Assembly: GCA_039621445.1 (NCBI GenBank)
Contig: CP154955.1
Location: forward strand, 31,204,542 to 31,268,541
DNA: 64,000 nt
Origin: Euglena gracilis
Lineage: Eukaryota; Euglenida; Euglenophyceae; Euglenales
Reading direction: 5' to 3'
In this document: piece after piece, positions 32,201 to 43,800 of the stretch
Position numbering within the stretch: the stretch's first letter is position 1
How the letters are laid out: each line of letters opens with the position of its first letter
Made by a program: the position numbers and the translations under genes
Notes under the pieces: model-generated
Databases searched by the model: none
What the model saw: only the letters and a program-made list of their open reading frames with translations
What the model was told of the DNA's origin: nothing

Positions 32201-35200
32201 AGCAGCAGTTAACCTGCGCGTCGAAACGTTTTGGCGAGCTGGAAATCCGGCCCAGGGTGCATTGATGTGAGGCATGCCCCCCACCCAAGGTTGGGTGCAA
32301 AGGTGGCGGGACGCCCCTAAGGCCATGGGCCCCCCCTGGCCCTCCATCTCCTTGGGCTGCTGGGGCACCTCCGCGATGGGGATCACCCGCACGAACGCCG
32401 CTGGCTGGGCCCGCCTCAGCCCAACCCACCCACCCTTGGGTGTGCGCATAACAAGAGAGCGACTGGAGGATGATACCAGCCAGGGAGAGTGAGCCAGCAG
32501 GTTTGCTGGTGCGGCCGGGGAAATGGAAATGGCGTTGGTATGGGCACCGGCAGGCCCATGACTCAGCACCGCCACAGACGGCGGCCAGGCGCCCTCCCCC
32601 TGCTCTGCGGCGGAGGCGGGGCCGGGCCTGGACGGTCCAGCGCCGGCCGCCGCCGAACACGAGGGTGGAGAGGGCCGGGCACACGCTGCGGTCCGGCCGT
32701 TCCTCCGGGTAGCCGAGCGTGACGTCCACCACGGCGTCCACCTCCCCGCGCACCATCGGCAGCGTGACCTGCAGGCCCTTCAGCCGCGGCATCAGCGTGT
32801 GCCGGGGCGGGGGCAGGCCCTTGGACCGGCCCCAGGCTGGCCTGCAGTGTGGGGGGGGGGGGGGAGGACCCGGGGGACGAGGAGGAGGGGGATGATGGGC
32901 CCCGTGCCTCATACATATGGGCAAATGGACATATGGGCATTACGGGCCCATGCTTCACACAACCGCTGGTGCAGTGACAGGACACACTGGCGGAAAGAGC
33001 ACTTGCCCAGCACAACGGACCCCCCAGTGACTGGGTGAATGAAGTGCTGGGGAAAGCCTTGGTGGGGGGGGCTGCACCTTCCCGTATGTCCTCCAACAAT
33101 TCCCTCCCTTCCCCCCGGTATTGGTGCTGCATCCCTCGTTGTTTCCCATATCACTCCGTCTGGTGGTGGGCGGGAGGGCATCTGGCATCCGAGGGGGCGA
33201 GGAACAGAAAGCAGAGAACAAGCCCACTGTCTAAACTCTCCTCCAGCAGGTTGGCCAGAACCTGGGACCACCTGGGAACCTGCAGGGAGGGTCAATGGAT
33301 GTCAGCAAGCACCAAAGGTGCTGAACTTGGCCTGTCAGGGTCTTTGGCGCTTGAAAGCCACCTGACAGTTCCTCTGGGGGGACGGCGTCGCTTCCCCCCA
33401 GGCTTCTTTTTAAGTCAGCAGACCCCCCCCCCCGGGGGGGGGGGGGGGGGGGGGGGGGGCTCGGGCCCCGCCCCCCCCCCGGGGGGGGGGGGGGGGGGTC
33501 CCGCGCCGGAGGCGCTGGGTATACCTTTTCGGCGCGAAGCGCCGAAAATTTTTGAAAATTGCCTTTTATGGGCCCGATTTTGGGGGGGTCCCCCGCCCCC
33601 CCCCCCCCCCCCGGGGGGGGTCCCGCGCCACCCTGGGTGGGTGGGGGGGACCCCCCCTCCCCCCCCGGGGGTCTTAAAAAGAAGCCTGCTTCCCCCCCTG
33701 GCCTTGCAAACACTGTGGTGGCCTCCCAGCGGTCTTGGCATGGTACGGCATGTGGCGGAAAGCACAGAACTCCACTCCCGGCCCTGGGAGGTGGCCACCT
33801 GCAGGGTTGAGCAAGGAGGAGACGGCCAGGCCGGCCTGGCCGGGCGTACGCCTGGGCCTCCGCCAGCTTGCCGGGGTTGAGGCGGGTGCCCTCCGGGTAG
33901 ATAAGCAGCCAGAACTGGCCCAGGGGGTCCCGTGCAGACTGTTTTTTTTACCAACCCTGTGGGGGGGGGAGGGGGGTCCGGAGTGCCTTGGGGTGCCTGC
34001 ACAGGCAGGCACTACCCCCCCCCCCCCGTGGTGGGTCGGCACCACCTTAAAAAAGCAGCCTGGTCCCGCGCCGCTGCGCTGGCGAGCTTCCCCAACTGGC
34101 GCTTGATGGAAGGCGCGTCCTTCTCGAAGTTCCGGCGGCCCGCCCGCTGCCCCCCCCCCCAACCCCGGGACCCCCTCCCACCCCACCCTATGCCGACCCC
34201 CTCCAGGCAGGAGCCGGGCGGAACCCTCGGGAGTTGGTTTTGGGGGGCCAGGGTTTGCACCAACGGGCTGGTGGGGGGGGGGGTCGGACACGGGGGGGGC
34301 ACAGATGAGATACAGCTGGCCAACAGAAGAATTACCCCACCTTGCTGAAAGGATGATTTAGGGTGTTTGAAAAAAAACATTGTTTGCTTTTGAAAGAATT
34401 TAATTTAAACCTTTACAAGATTATCGCAATTTTTCACTGGATTGTTTTGTTTTTTTTTGTGATTGCTGTTCAGATGGAAGGTGCATTTCCAGGAAGACCT
34501 AAACCCTGGACGCCCTCCTCGCACACAACCCTGGGCGGGAGCTCTTCGGCAGCGTTCTCATCCACCAGGAGAGTTACAGGAGGAGGAAGCGCCGTAGGAG
34601 GAAGCTCCAGCGCCTTCTTGAACGTCGTTCGAGGTCGTTCGAGGAGGCTCTAGAGCCTCCTCCTACGTACATGGACGTATTCATCACGAGACCCAGGACA
34701 GCAAACAGGGAACTGGAGGCAACGAAACTTTTTGGCACAGGACCCCCCTGTGTCATGCAATTTTTTGTGTGTGTGTTGACCTAACCCTGTCCCTTCAATT
34801 AACAACATAACGCCTTTTTTCAACCCCTTTTGCTGTGCATGTTCACCGCCGCGCAAAAACGCGGACTTTCGAGGTCGTTAGAGGAGGCTCGAGATCGAAC
34901 GGTTACCCCCCCCGGTCGGCTGGGATGTCCACGGGCCAGGGGGAGGGGAGGGGGGACGATACCAGCAGCGGCGGGAGCGGTGGACGGAGACGAAGTTCAG
35001 GAGGCAGTAGAACCAGCCCACGATGGGTTGCAGGGCGAGGGCCCGCTTGATAAAGGCCCGCAGGAAGGCGACGGACGCGAAGGTCTCGATCGCGGCCACC
35101 GGGCGGCCGGGCCCACCTCCCCGGAGGGTCACGGTCGGAGGAGGTGCTCAACGACACTCTCGAGCATCCTTGAACGTCGTTCGAGCACGTTGGAGGTCAT

Positions 35201-38200
35201 TCAGGAATGCCCGAGAGCATCCTCAAATGTTTTTCGAGGTCGACGTTTCTAAGACATTCGAGCATGCTCGACCTCGAACGTTTGACCTCGAGCATCCTCC
35301 AGCAGATAAACCCTCCCCCCAAATAATACCCCTCCCCAAATAACAAGAATAATACCCCCCCCTCGGGGTCCAACTTCGGCCGCCGAATTAATACCCCCTC
35401 CCAGTTTCGGGCCGAGGACCCGGATTTTTGACCTGAAAATGTAAGTAAAAATCACAGTCTCTAACAACAAATTACGAAAAAAAATAGATTTTTCTGGTTC
35501 ATCTGGCCTCCAAAAAAAATGCTAAATTTCATGAGAACGTACAAAAAAATGACCCCAAAGGGGGGTTTAGGCGCTATTTTTGCTCCTACAGAACTTCGAA
35601 AAATTTCGAAATTTTTTGGGAAATAATACCCCCCAAATAATACCCCTCCCAGGCCGGGACTTCGGGCGAAAAAAATAATACCCCCGGGGGGGGTATTGTT
35701 TGGGTGGGTTACCCCGCCCCCAGCCCCTACCCCTACCAGACATTCATTTAGTGTGGTTCACAAAAGATGTGTGAACCACAAAAAATTTTTTGGTGTCCAC
35801 AGGTGAACCGCAAAAAAATTTTTGGTGTCCACATGTGGACCACAAAAAAAATTTTGGTGTCCACAGGTGAACCACAAAAAATTTTTTGGTGTCCACATGT
35901 GGACCACAAAAATTTTTTGGGTGTCCACAGGTGAACCACAAAAAATTTTTTGGTGTCCACAAAAAATTCTGTTGCCCACAAAACTTGATTGAGGATCGAA
36001 AAAAAACAAATTTTACAACTAAAAGCGGATTGATCTTACGACACCTCAGCCAAATTGTGGACCTTTGCTCCGGCTCAATCCGTAAAATGTGGCAGCGAAT
36101 CACACCCCCAGGCTTGTTTGGGAATCTTGGAGGGGGGGGGTGGGGGACCCAACCTCCGGTTTTCGGTAGCCGAATTTTCTCAGTTTCCAGGTTAAAAAAA
36201 AAATCGAAAAATTGAAGAAAAGGGGTGTGGGGAGGGGGTCGCTGACCTCTTAACCTTTCAAAAATTACTGTAAGTAACCGTAAATTGCAGGTGTGTAATT
36301 TGTAAATCATAATTTATGCGAAATTTGCAATGCTGGCCTTTACAGCCGTCCATTACGTGCAAGTCCCATTAAGATCTCAACACTGTTCAAACCCCACCCC
36401 CCCCCCCCCAGTTTCGGAAGGGGGGTCCCCCAACCCCCCTGCTCTGCGGGGGCAAAAAATCTTCCGGCGCTTTGCGCCGGGTGTATTTTAGGACCCTCTT
36501 GAGGCTCAATATAAAAATTTGCCCCCGAATGCATGGGTTCCGGGCCAAAAATGGGGAGGCGGGGGGTCAGGGTTCGATATAAGGACAGGTGGGGGGGGGT
36601 GGTCCGGACCCCCCCTGCGGGCCAGGAGGGGGGGGGGGTGGGGGGACACCCCCCCCCACCTAAACAGTGGCGCGGTCAGGGTTACCGAATTTCGGCCCGG
36701 CGCAAAGCGCCGGGCCGAAAATTTTTGACCCCCAAAACGACCAAAAGTGCCATTTTGGGCACTTTTTGGGCAAAAATGTGCCAAAAATGCAAAAAAATTT
36801 TCGGCGCAAAGCGCCGGAGGAAAAAAATTGACCCTTTTGGGGGGAGGTCCCGGGAACCCCCCGAGGGTCGGTCCGGACCCCCCTGGCAGGTGGGGGGGTG
36901 GTCCGGGCCCCCCCTGCGGGCCAGGAGGGGGGGGGGGGTGGGGGGACACCCCCCCACCTAAACCATGTACGCCCTCCTTATATCAAACGCTGGGGGGGGG
37001 GTCGAAAAACGTTAATTTTCGGCTCAAAAAAAAGTTCTTCCGGGTCCGGGAAACATCGTTTCGGGCAAAAAAAAATGGTTTCGACTTTTTTCCAAATCTT
37101 TTCGACTTTTTCAACCCAAAAATGGCATAAAGCGGCTAAATCAAAACAGGCCAAAACTGCGCAAACTGGCCCAAATTGGCCGAAAAATGGCCGTAACCCG
37201 GGCTGGGCGGGGAGATGTGGGGAAATCAAAATACCCTCAGATAGGGCTTCAAAGAGGTCTCCGGATGTTTCCTTTGACTCCCCACCATTTTCGAGAAATT
37301 TTAGAAAAGTCGATTTTTTTTGACCCAAACGTTTGGTGTCCACATATGAAGCACAAACGCTTTTTTGGTGTCCACAGGTGAACCACAAAAAAAAATTTGC
37401 TGTCCACAGTGAACCACAAAATGACAACCTTGGTGTACCACACTAAATGAATGTCTGACCCCTACCCTGCCCCGCCGAGCAATGACCCGGATTTGGTGGG
37501 TCCCCCACGATAATCGCCAAACGGAGGCCGCTGCACCTGCACCGTCCCTGAAAGCAGCACCTGGGCAGGGGTCATACACAAGCCGCCCACCGGGCCCGAC
37601 CGGGACCACCGGGTCTCGGTCTGTTTGTTTGGGTCAATGGTTGCAGCGGTGTTCGCGGGCTTGCTGGGATGTTTGGGAACACCGGCGGGGCCGAATCGCC
37701 CTCCTCGCGATCCAGAGGGACGGTGACCGGTTCAAGCGGGCGGTTCGCTCCGCCGCGGCCGGCCGGCCCGGTGTGCAGCAACGCCATGGCCATGCTGTCG
37801 GTCAGGGACCGGTGGTTGCACAGCACCACCTTGCTGCGGCCCTCCAGCGCGTTCGGGGGCGCCCCTGGGGGCGCTTTGGAGCCGGCCCCTCCGCCCCGAA
37901 CCTGTCGCCCCCACCCAGTGCGGGCAAACTTGTCCAGCTGGAGCGGAAGAGGAATGGTACCCCCCCCCCCTATGTCCAATGACCGGTAACCTCTGTCCTC
38001 TAACCGGGGGGGGTGGTCGTTGGACATGGGGTCAAAAGAAAGTTGGTGGGTACCCGGGTCCCTACCCACCCAAAAATGCCCAAATTTTCCCTTCCAGCGC
38101 TTTGCGCCGAAAATTTTGGGCAATTTTGACAAATTTTTGTCCAAAAAGTGTCAAAAATGGCATTTTGGCCAAACTTTTGGCCAATTTTTGGGCAAAAATT

Positions 38201-40063
38201 TTCGTCCCGGCACTTCACGCCGGGACCAAAAATTTGGTCAAACCTCCGAAAAGGTGTCCTCTGACCGGGGGGGTGGTCATTGGACATAGGGGGGTCGTTG
38301 GACATAGGGGGGGGGGGGTATCCCCCCCCCTCCGGGCGCTTGGCCCGGGCCATGATTGAAGATAAGGCCAGGGGTCCAACCTTAGGGGGGCCAAGTTTGC
38401 ATGTTAAGAATTTTGGTGGCCATGTACAAAAGGCCAGGCCAACTTCAGGGGGGCCATGTTTGCATGTAAGGAGGAGGGGGACCAAGCGCCCGAGGGGGGG
38501 GGGAGGTAGGTTTAGAGATTTGCATGGCGGTAAAACCTAACACCCCCTCCCAAACAATATACCTCCCAAATAATATACGCCCCCCCTGGCTGAGGACTTT
38601 GGCTGCCCAAATAATATACCCCCCCCCTGCAGCACCCCAGAGAGGGAAATCGAGAAAGGGAGAAAATGCTTGACTTCTGTCCAAAAACAACACATTTTGG
38701 AAAAAATGACTGTTACCAAACCTCAAACATAGCGTCAAAAACGAGCAAAATGCAGAAGTTATATAAAATGTGCCTTTTGGGCGGGTCTGTTTTGAGTCTG
38801 AAAAGAATTGCCCAAATAATACACCCCCCCCAAATAATATACCCCCGGCCCCAACTTTGGCTGCCCAAAGAACATACCCCCCGGGAATTTTATTTGGGGG
38901 GTTACCTGCCTCCCTACCTACCCACCTACCCACCTGCTTGCTTTGTCGGGTTTACTCGCAAAGTGGCCTCCCCCGCACCACCTCGTGAGGTTGCAGGAGT
39001 CGCCCCCCACCGCTCGGCTGTCGGGTCAAGACATCCCTCCTCTTTCAAAGGGATTTGACTGGGTGGGTCGTTGGCTCCAGCCCGTTTGAGTCAGCATGAC
39101 CCCCTTAGGTTCGGCTCTCAGGCTGTTGGGGCAATGAGCCGGGGAAGGAGACAGGATGACTTCCCAATCAAATTCTCCCCAAAGTGACCCCCAACCCAAA
39201 GAGGCCGACTTTACTGCGCCAACCACATTCCAAACCCACCTGCCTCCCCATTGGGTCAGGGCGAAGTGAATGGATGGATCTCTTCAACACGCAAAGCGCG
39301 TGAAAAGTGGATTTTGCTAAGGTTTTGCCCAGGGTATTGCCACCCGACAGGTTTCCTGACAGTTCAATTAAGGCTGGTGAAATGCTCGTGTTTATAATAG
39401 GTGGGAAAATATTTTTGTCGCTTTCCCCTGCTGGGTACTTTTACCATTCAAAAGCTCCTCAATGACGTTCCTTAAGAATGCATGCGAGAATAACATACCA
39501 CCCAAACAACACCCAAAGAAAACACACGTGTGTGGGGATGATTGTTCGTTGTTCAGCTCAGGGGCTCAGGGGGGCTGGAGAAAGCTCTGATCCCCAGGTC
39601 AGTGAACAAACCTACACCGCAAGCTCGGCAAAAAAAATTACCTCGCCATCCCTGAAAATCATCCATGTCGGCGGCCTCAAGGGCGGACAGGGCACCAACG
39701 TCGCCGTAGAACTCCACGTCCAGACCCCGCCACACGCACCACCACGTCACCGCCCGCCATGTGTGGCGGGCCACAAAGTTGAGCAACCACTGGTGGCCCC
39801 CGGGGAAGATGGGCGCCACCACCAGCAGCGATGCGATGAGCAGCACGTTGTAGTCAGGGCGTCGCTGACCTCCCTTCCACCCGCTGGTGGCCTCCGAGCT
39901 GGAACGGTGGGGCTGGCGGGGAAAGGCGGCGGGCTGGCCGGCCGCCCCGGATGGGGTCGGGTCCGGCGTCAGCGAGGCCCTGGTGGCAGTTGAAGAACAT
40001 GATCGCCAGCAGGACGAGGGTGTACGCCCCGCCGAGGGAGGCGTAGGCCACGGCGCGAAGCAT
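29211..40063 (-). CDS. Lysophospholipid acyltransferase, AGPAT/LCLAT1 type
   Basis: Predicted to move an acyl group from acyl-CoA to a lysophospholipid in ER or similar membranes. Exons, 5' to 3': 39950-40063 (ATG at 40061-40063, hydrophobic LGGAYTLVLLAIMFF), about 39690-39870 (LLIASLLVVAPIF, then GGHQWLLNFVARHTWR), about 37720-37845, about 34962-35115, about 34065-34155, about 33809-33935, 32634-32841, about 32325-32395, 31607-31699, 29211-29345. Motif I is VVLCNHRSLTDSMAM (NHx4D). AFIKRALALQPIVGWF follows, then NFEKDAPSIKRQL. The PEGTR block is FWLLIYPEGTRLNPGKL. LMPRLKGLQVTL, then EVDAVVDVTLGYP, fits the family's C-terminal half. RVIPIAEVPQQ and FAAKDERLEELRTTGRFPG follow, and a last membrane segment LLGNLLLLLALAAAVAAG ends at a TGA (29211-29213). 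All core motifs are intact. Introns hold at least five repeat elements. Confidence 0.85.
30003..30164. repeat. GTCCAAC-family repeat, internally deleted
   Basis: Left end CCCCCCTATGTCCAACGACC, right end GGTCGTTGGACATAGGGG, with CTGTCCTCCGACCGG and GTGTCCTCTGACCGG inside. The copy at 37953-38322 has the same ends and a longer core. It lies in an intron of the acyltransferase gene. Confidence 0.75.
30180..30520. repeat. GCCAAAA-type minisatellite
   Basis: Degenerate short units of AGCCAAAAGTGGCCAAAA and AGCCAGAAG. It is the reverse sense of the TTTTGGCCA tract at 15110-15945. Confidence 0.75.
31034..31181 (+). repeat. Perfect 74-bp tandem duplication
   Basis: Two identical copies (31034-31107 and 31108-31181) starting AGCCCAAAGCGCCAGAAGG and ending TTTGGACATCCAGG. 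The identity suggests a recent event. Confidence 0.95.
33399..33688. mobile_element. hAT-like short element with CAGGCTTC ends
   Basis: Perfect 16-bp inverted ends CAGGCTTCTTTTTAAG and perfect 8-bp flanks CTTCCCCC (33391-33398 and 33689-33696). The interior is C and G tracts plus GGCGCGAAGCGCC at 33531-33543. It lies in an intron between acyltransferase exons 33809 and 32841. Non-coding. Confidence 0.8.
34580..35300. repeat. GAGGCTC/GAGCATCC repeats around an exon
   Basis: A compact copy at about 34587-34674 has ends TAGGAGGAAGCTCC and GAGCCTCCTCCTA. Further family words (TTCGAGGTCGTT, CTCGAGCATCC, CTCGACCTCGAACG) lie at 34870-34905 and 35140-35300, on both sides of the acyltransferase exon at about 34962-35115. 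Confidence 0.55.
35312..35700 (+). repeat. AATAATACC-family repeat
   Basis: C-tract plus AATAATACCCC at the left and GGTATTGTTTGGG at the right. The core has GACCCGGATTTTTGACCTG, AACAACAAATTACG, ATTTTTCTGGTTCATCTGG and AATGACCCCAAAGG. The same core is inverted at 47115-47430 with roughly four of five bases shared by eye. Confidence 0.75.
35737..37457. mobile_element. 1.7-kb non-autonomous hAT-like element
   Basis: Ends CAGACATTCATTTAGTGTGGT are inverted and identical over 21 bases; perfect 8-bp target duplication ACCCCTAC at 35729-35736 and 37458-37465. Subterminal tandem units of GTCCACAGGTGAACCACAAAA fill 35755-35975 and recur at 37330-37430; in one frame they translate as repeated VDTKKFFVVH-like units, probably by chance. 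The middle (36380-36970) is a GTCCGGACC-group block with three GGCGC hairpins. No transposase is present. It sits in an intron of the acyltransferase gene. Confidence 0.85.
37953..38322. repeat. GTCCAAC-family repeat, longer copy
   Basis: TACCCC then a C-tract and CTATGTCCAATGACC at the left; inverse TTGGACATAGGGG and GGTA at the right. The core includes GCGCTTTGCGCCGAAAATTTT and CCGGCACTTCACGCCGGG. The copy at 30003 is an internal deletion of this form. Confidence 0.75.
38545..38905. repeat. AATAATATACC-family repeat
   Basis: AATAATATACCCCC words at both ends with an unrelated A-rich core. Same layout as the AATAATACC and AATAAGACC families but a different word. It lies in an acyltransferase intron. 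Confidence 0.6.
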
Positions 40064-40884
40064 GGAGTCTGCCACAGGAGAGGGGGGGTGGGGGTCAGGG
40101 AAGTCATGAGGGTCACAACTGACAAGTGGGGGCGTGCCCCCAAACCCGCCTTGGGAGGTACGGTGGGGAAGCCCTGGTGGCGTCACGTCTGACACAGACC
40201 AGATCCATTTCGGGTTCCCAATGGCATTCCAGAGTTTGGTTGCCTTCAAAGAGCAGCGGAGCACAGGAAAACGATCGCGGGATACAGCGAGCCATGGTGC
40301 ATCGACCGTCCTTGGCGCCTTGCAGGGGGCTTTGTACAGCGAAGAGGTAAAGAAGTGAGTCGATTGCAGGGTCCGATCAGGGAGGAGAGCTGAAAGCAGT
40401 CTCGAACCGAGGGAGGGCAGAGGAAGGGAGCAAAGAGGCACAGCATCAGGCAAGCACCGTGTCAAATCCCCCCAGGGCCGTACGAGGTGGGGGATCCCAC
40501 CACCATGACAGATTCCAAAGAGAAATTCCTTCGGCATCGAAGGCATTGAACAAAAATTTGACTGAAAAATTGGCGCCACCAGAAACATGGGAAGGCCTGA
40601 GGGGTTGGTCGGACCCCCCACCCACCAAGATGGAGGGGGCCATGCATCCCTGCCCCCCCCCTGATGCCATCCACAATTCCATTGTCCTGTTCTCTTGCGA
40701 AGCATTGTGGCACACAAGGAGGCTGCATGCTGAGTGCGTGCAAACCCAAAAAAATGTGCCAGAACCTGCAAACGAAACCCCAAAAAACACGGTGCCTCTC
40801 ATGGCCCTCAAATAATCCTGTGCTGCGCATTGGACCCAGAGGGTACGTACTGCCCACTGTGCCGGCACAGCACGCCAACCAGGG

Positions 40885-43800
40885 TCACTGCGTCGGGGAG
40901 GGCGGGATGTCGTCCCCTTCGACGGGGGGCGGCACGTCCTCCAGGACATCCACGTCGCGGTCCGCCAACTGCGCCGCCAGCTCCCCGCGGGCGTGCAGCT
41001 CCCGGATCTGGCCGCTGGCCACCCGCCCTCAGGGCCGCCTGGGGGGAAGGGTCGCCGGGGAGGTGGCCTGAAGCCCAGGCGGAGCAACACAGGAGCACTG
41101 GTGTAGGGCCCTTGGCTGGTCAGCTTGGTCACGCACCGCACGGCAAACAGAAACAGGTCCCGAAGCGAAAAAGTTAGCGCCGGCCATAAACAGACAAGAA
41201 GCCTGAGTGCAACTGAGGAGGTGGCGCCGCGGCAGCACGACTGGCTGCCGCGCCACCTCCCGGTTCCACCTCCCATGGCAACTCCCCCAGGGGGGGGCCT
41301 TGGCAGAATGGGACAGGAAGGGGAGGGTCACGGTAGGAGGATGGCCCGTACAGGGCGTCGCTTACTGACCCTTCGGGGGGTTCAGCTCAGAGGCTGGAAA
41401 ATTTGGGCTGGCTGGGAAAAGGCTGCTGGCTGACCCCCCCCTCCCCCCCATTCATAGGGGTCCCCCAGCTGGAACTGGGCCCGACCCAGGGTCGAACCAG
41501 GTACCAAAAATATCGAAACTCCAAAAATGCCCCAAAAAAACTGCCAATTGTGCAAAAGTCGTTCTTTTTTACCCAAAATTTGCCCTGGCCAGCCCAAATC
41601 CGACCCATTTTGCCTGTTTTTGCCCATTTTTTGCACCCCCAAAAGCAAAAAAAACCGTTACCGTCCAGCCACCCTTTGGGCGGCTGGAAAATAATTAAAA
41701 CTCGGGAGGGGCTGGAAAAAGGCTTCTGGTTGGGGAAAAAAATGCTGGCTGGCTGGATCCCCCCAGGGATGGGGTCCACTTTGACCTGAGCGACGCCCTG
41801 GATCTGTAGGAGGATGCTCATGAGCATCCTTGAGTAAACCCCCCAAAAAATAAGACCCCCCTGGGCCGATCGAGCAAAATCCAAAAATAAGGCCCCCCAT
41901 AAATAAGACCCCCCTTGACGGCGTGAAGCGCCGGGGACGGTGAAATTTTTCCCTGAAAAATTACCAAAAACCCATACCCATTTCATGCACAAAAAATGAT
42001 GAAATTTCAAAAATTTTCGTATTTCTGAAGTGCAAAAAAAAACATGGTAAATGTCAATTTACACCAATTTACAAATGGCGTGAAGCGCCGAAGGAAAAAT
42101 TTTAGTCCTCTTGGGAACCTGAAAATGGTGTTTTTTTGGACCCGGGTCGGTCAAGAAAAAAATCCAAAAATAAGACCCCCCCCAAAAAATAAGACCCCCC
42201 ATGGAGGCTTCCAGCAACAGACCCAAAAATAAGACCCGGGTCTTTTGGGGGGGGGGGGTTAAACCACTTATGAGCGCTCATGTGAGCAAGCACTCCAACA
42301 AATCCTGAGTTATGCAACACATGTGTTGGATGTGCCAATCCCTATTCCTGTTGTTGTGCATAACCAGCCACCCACCACCACTACCCCCTTCCCCATTTCA
42401 CCGAAGAAGACCACATGAAGGGCCAATTTAATAAGTTCCAAAACGGTCCACACCTTCCTCCGTCCCCTGACAACCTATCATATTACGAGTCAAGGAGAAC
42501 AGGCCGCGAACTGTTCAAAGAGTTCCAACACGACAAGACAGCTGGTGCGGGAGGGGGGGGGATTGTTGGGGGCACTCCCAAACAAGCCTTACAAAGGCCA
42601 GCAACGTTCGCCGAGTGAGGTCTGATTAAAAAAATGCCCAGCCCGCCCTGGCCACAACATGATGGCCACGTTGGTCCACTCGTAGAGGCGGGCGATGGGC
42701 ACGCTCGCCTGGCCGCCGACCGACCGCTCGTCGGTGAAGCTGAGCAGCGCCTGCTGCGCCCGCAGGAACCGCCGCCGCTCCGTTGCTGCGGTCGGATCGA
42801 ACGCCTGAACCTGCCGCAGCACCGCGCCGGCCCCGCCCTCCCCCACCGGGGCTGGCGACGGAGGGGGTACTGTTGGGGGACTGGCACTCCGCGGCTCGCC
42901 CCCGCCCACTTGCCCAGGGGACTGGCTGCAAGGGGCAATCAGCAGTTCCCCGGCACCGCCATCACCACACCGCCTCATGTCACGATGTGGTGGTGTCATG
43001 TCTGCATCACGCGCGTCACACGCGTGTCTCGTGACCCACTTGTCCCTTCCTCCCCTCCGGCCACCGTGTTGGACGGCGTTGCCTCCCGCCACCGGCCGCT
43101 CGGGGACCCAGGCCGGGGCCGGGCGTCCACCTTGACGAAGTTCCGCAGCTCCTTCCAGGCGGGCTGGCGGGCGTCCACCTTGCCCAGCAGGTGCAGCAGC
43201 GCGTACATCACCCGCCCCACCGCCGCGGGCGGCACGTTGTACCGCGCGATCTCCATCACGCTCTCGTTGGGCGGCGGGCCGCGGCCCCCGGGGCCCCGCT
43301 GGCAGCCGAAGCACAAACAACGTCCGGGTGTGCCTTCCCGCGTCTTCAAGGTCCACGGTGGGCTCCAGCTGTCCAGTGGCACCCGTTTTGGGGTCTTAAG
43401 ATGCCTTGACCCCCTTTTTCAGTGCGTTCCACAGAGGAGAATGGTGTCATTGCACAATGAAATGCCACCTGTTGTCGTCCACTGGGAATGCAAACGTTGA
43501 CTGTCTGTGTTCCACACATTAGGTCAGGAATGACGCCCCTTCAACAAGACAGTTCAGCAAAGGCCAAAACATGTTTGAATTTTTTGAGCTTTAGACACCG
43601 TTTTGATAATTGTGAGGTCATTGGAAGGCCAAATACACCCAAGTCTGATGCCCTCCCCCTTCCCTTGGGGGACGGGGTCTGGGCATTCAGCATCAGGACC
43701 TCCCGGTTGGCGTGCATGAACACCCGCTTCAGGAAGCGGACGTGGGTGGAACCGACCAGCTCCTCCAGCTTGAGGGGCGTCTCCCCCGGCCCCGGGCACC

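Noticed and set aside
35758-36310. Open frames with repeated VDTKKFF units as a repeat protein
   Set aside because: The units follow tandem DNA repeats just inside the ends of a transposon and appear in several frames.
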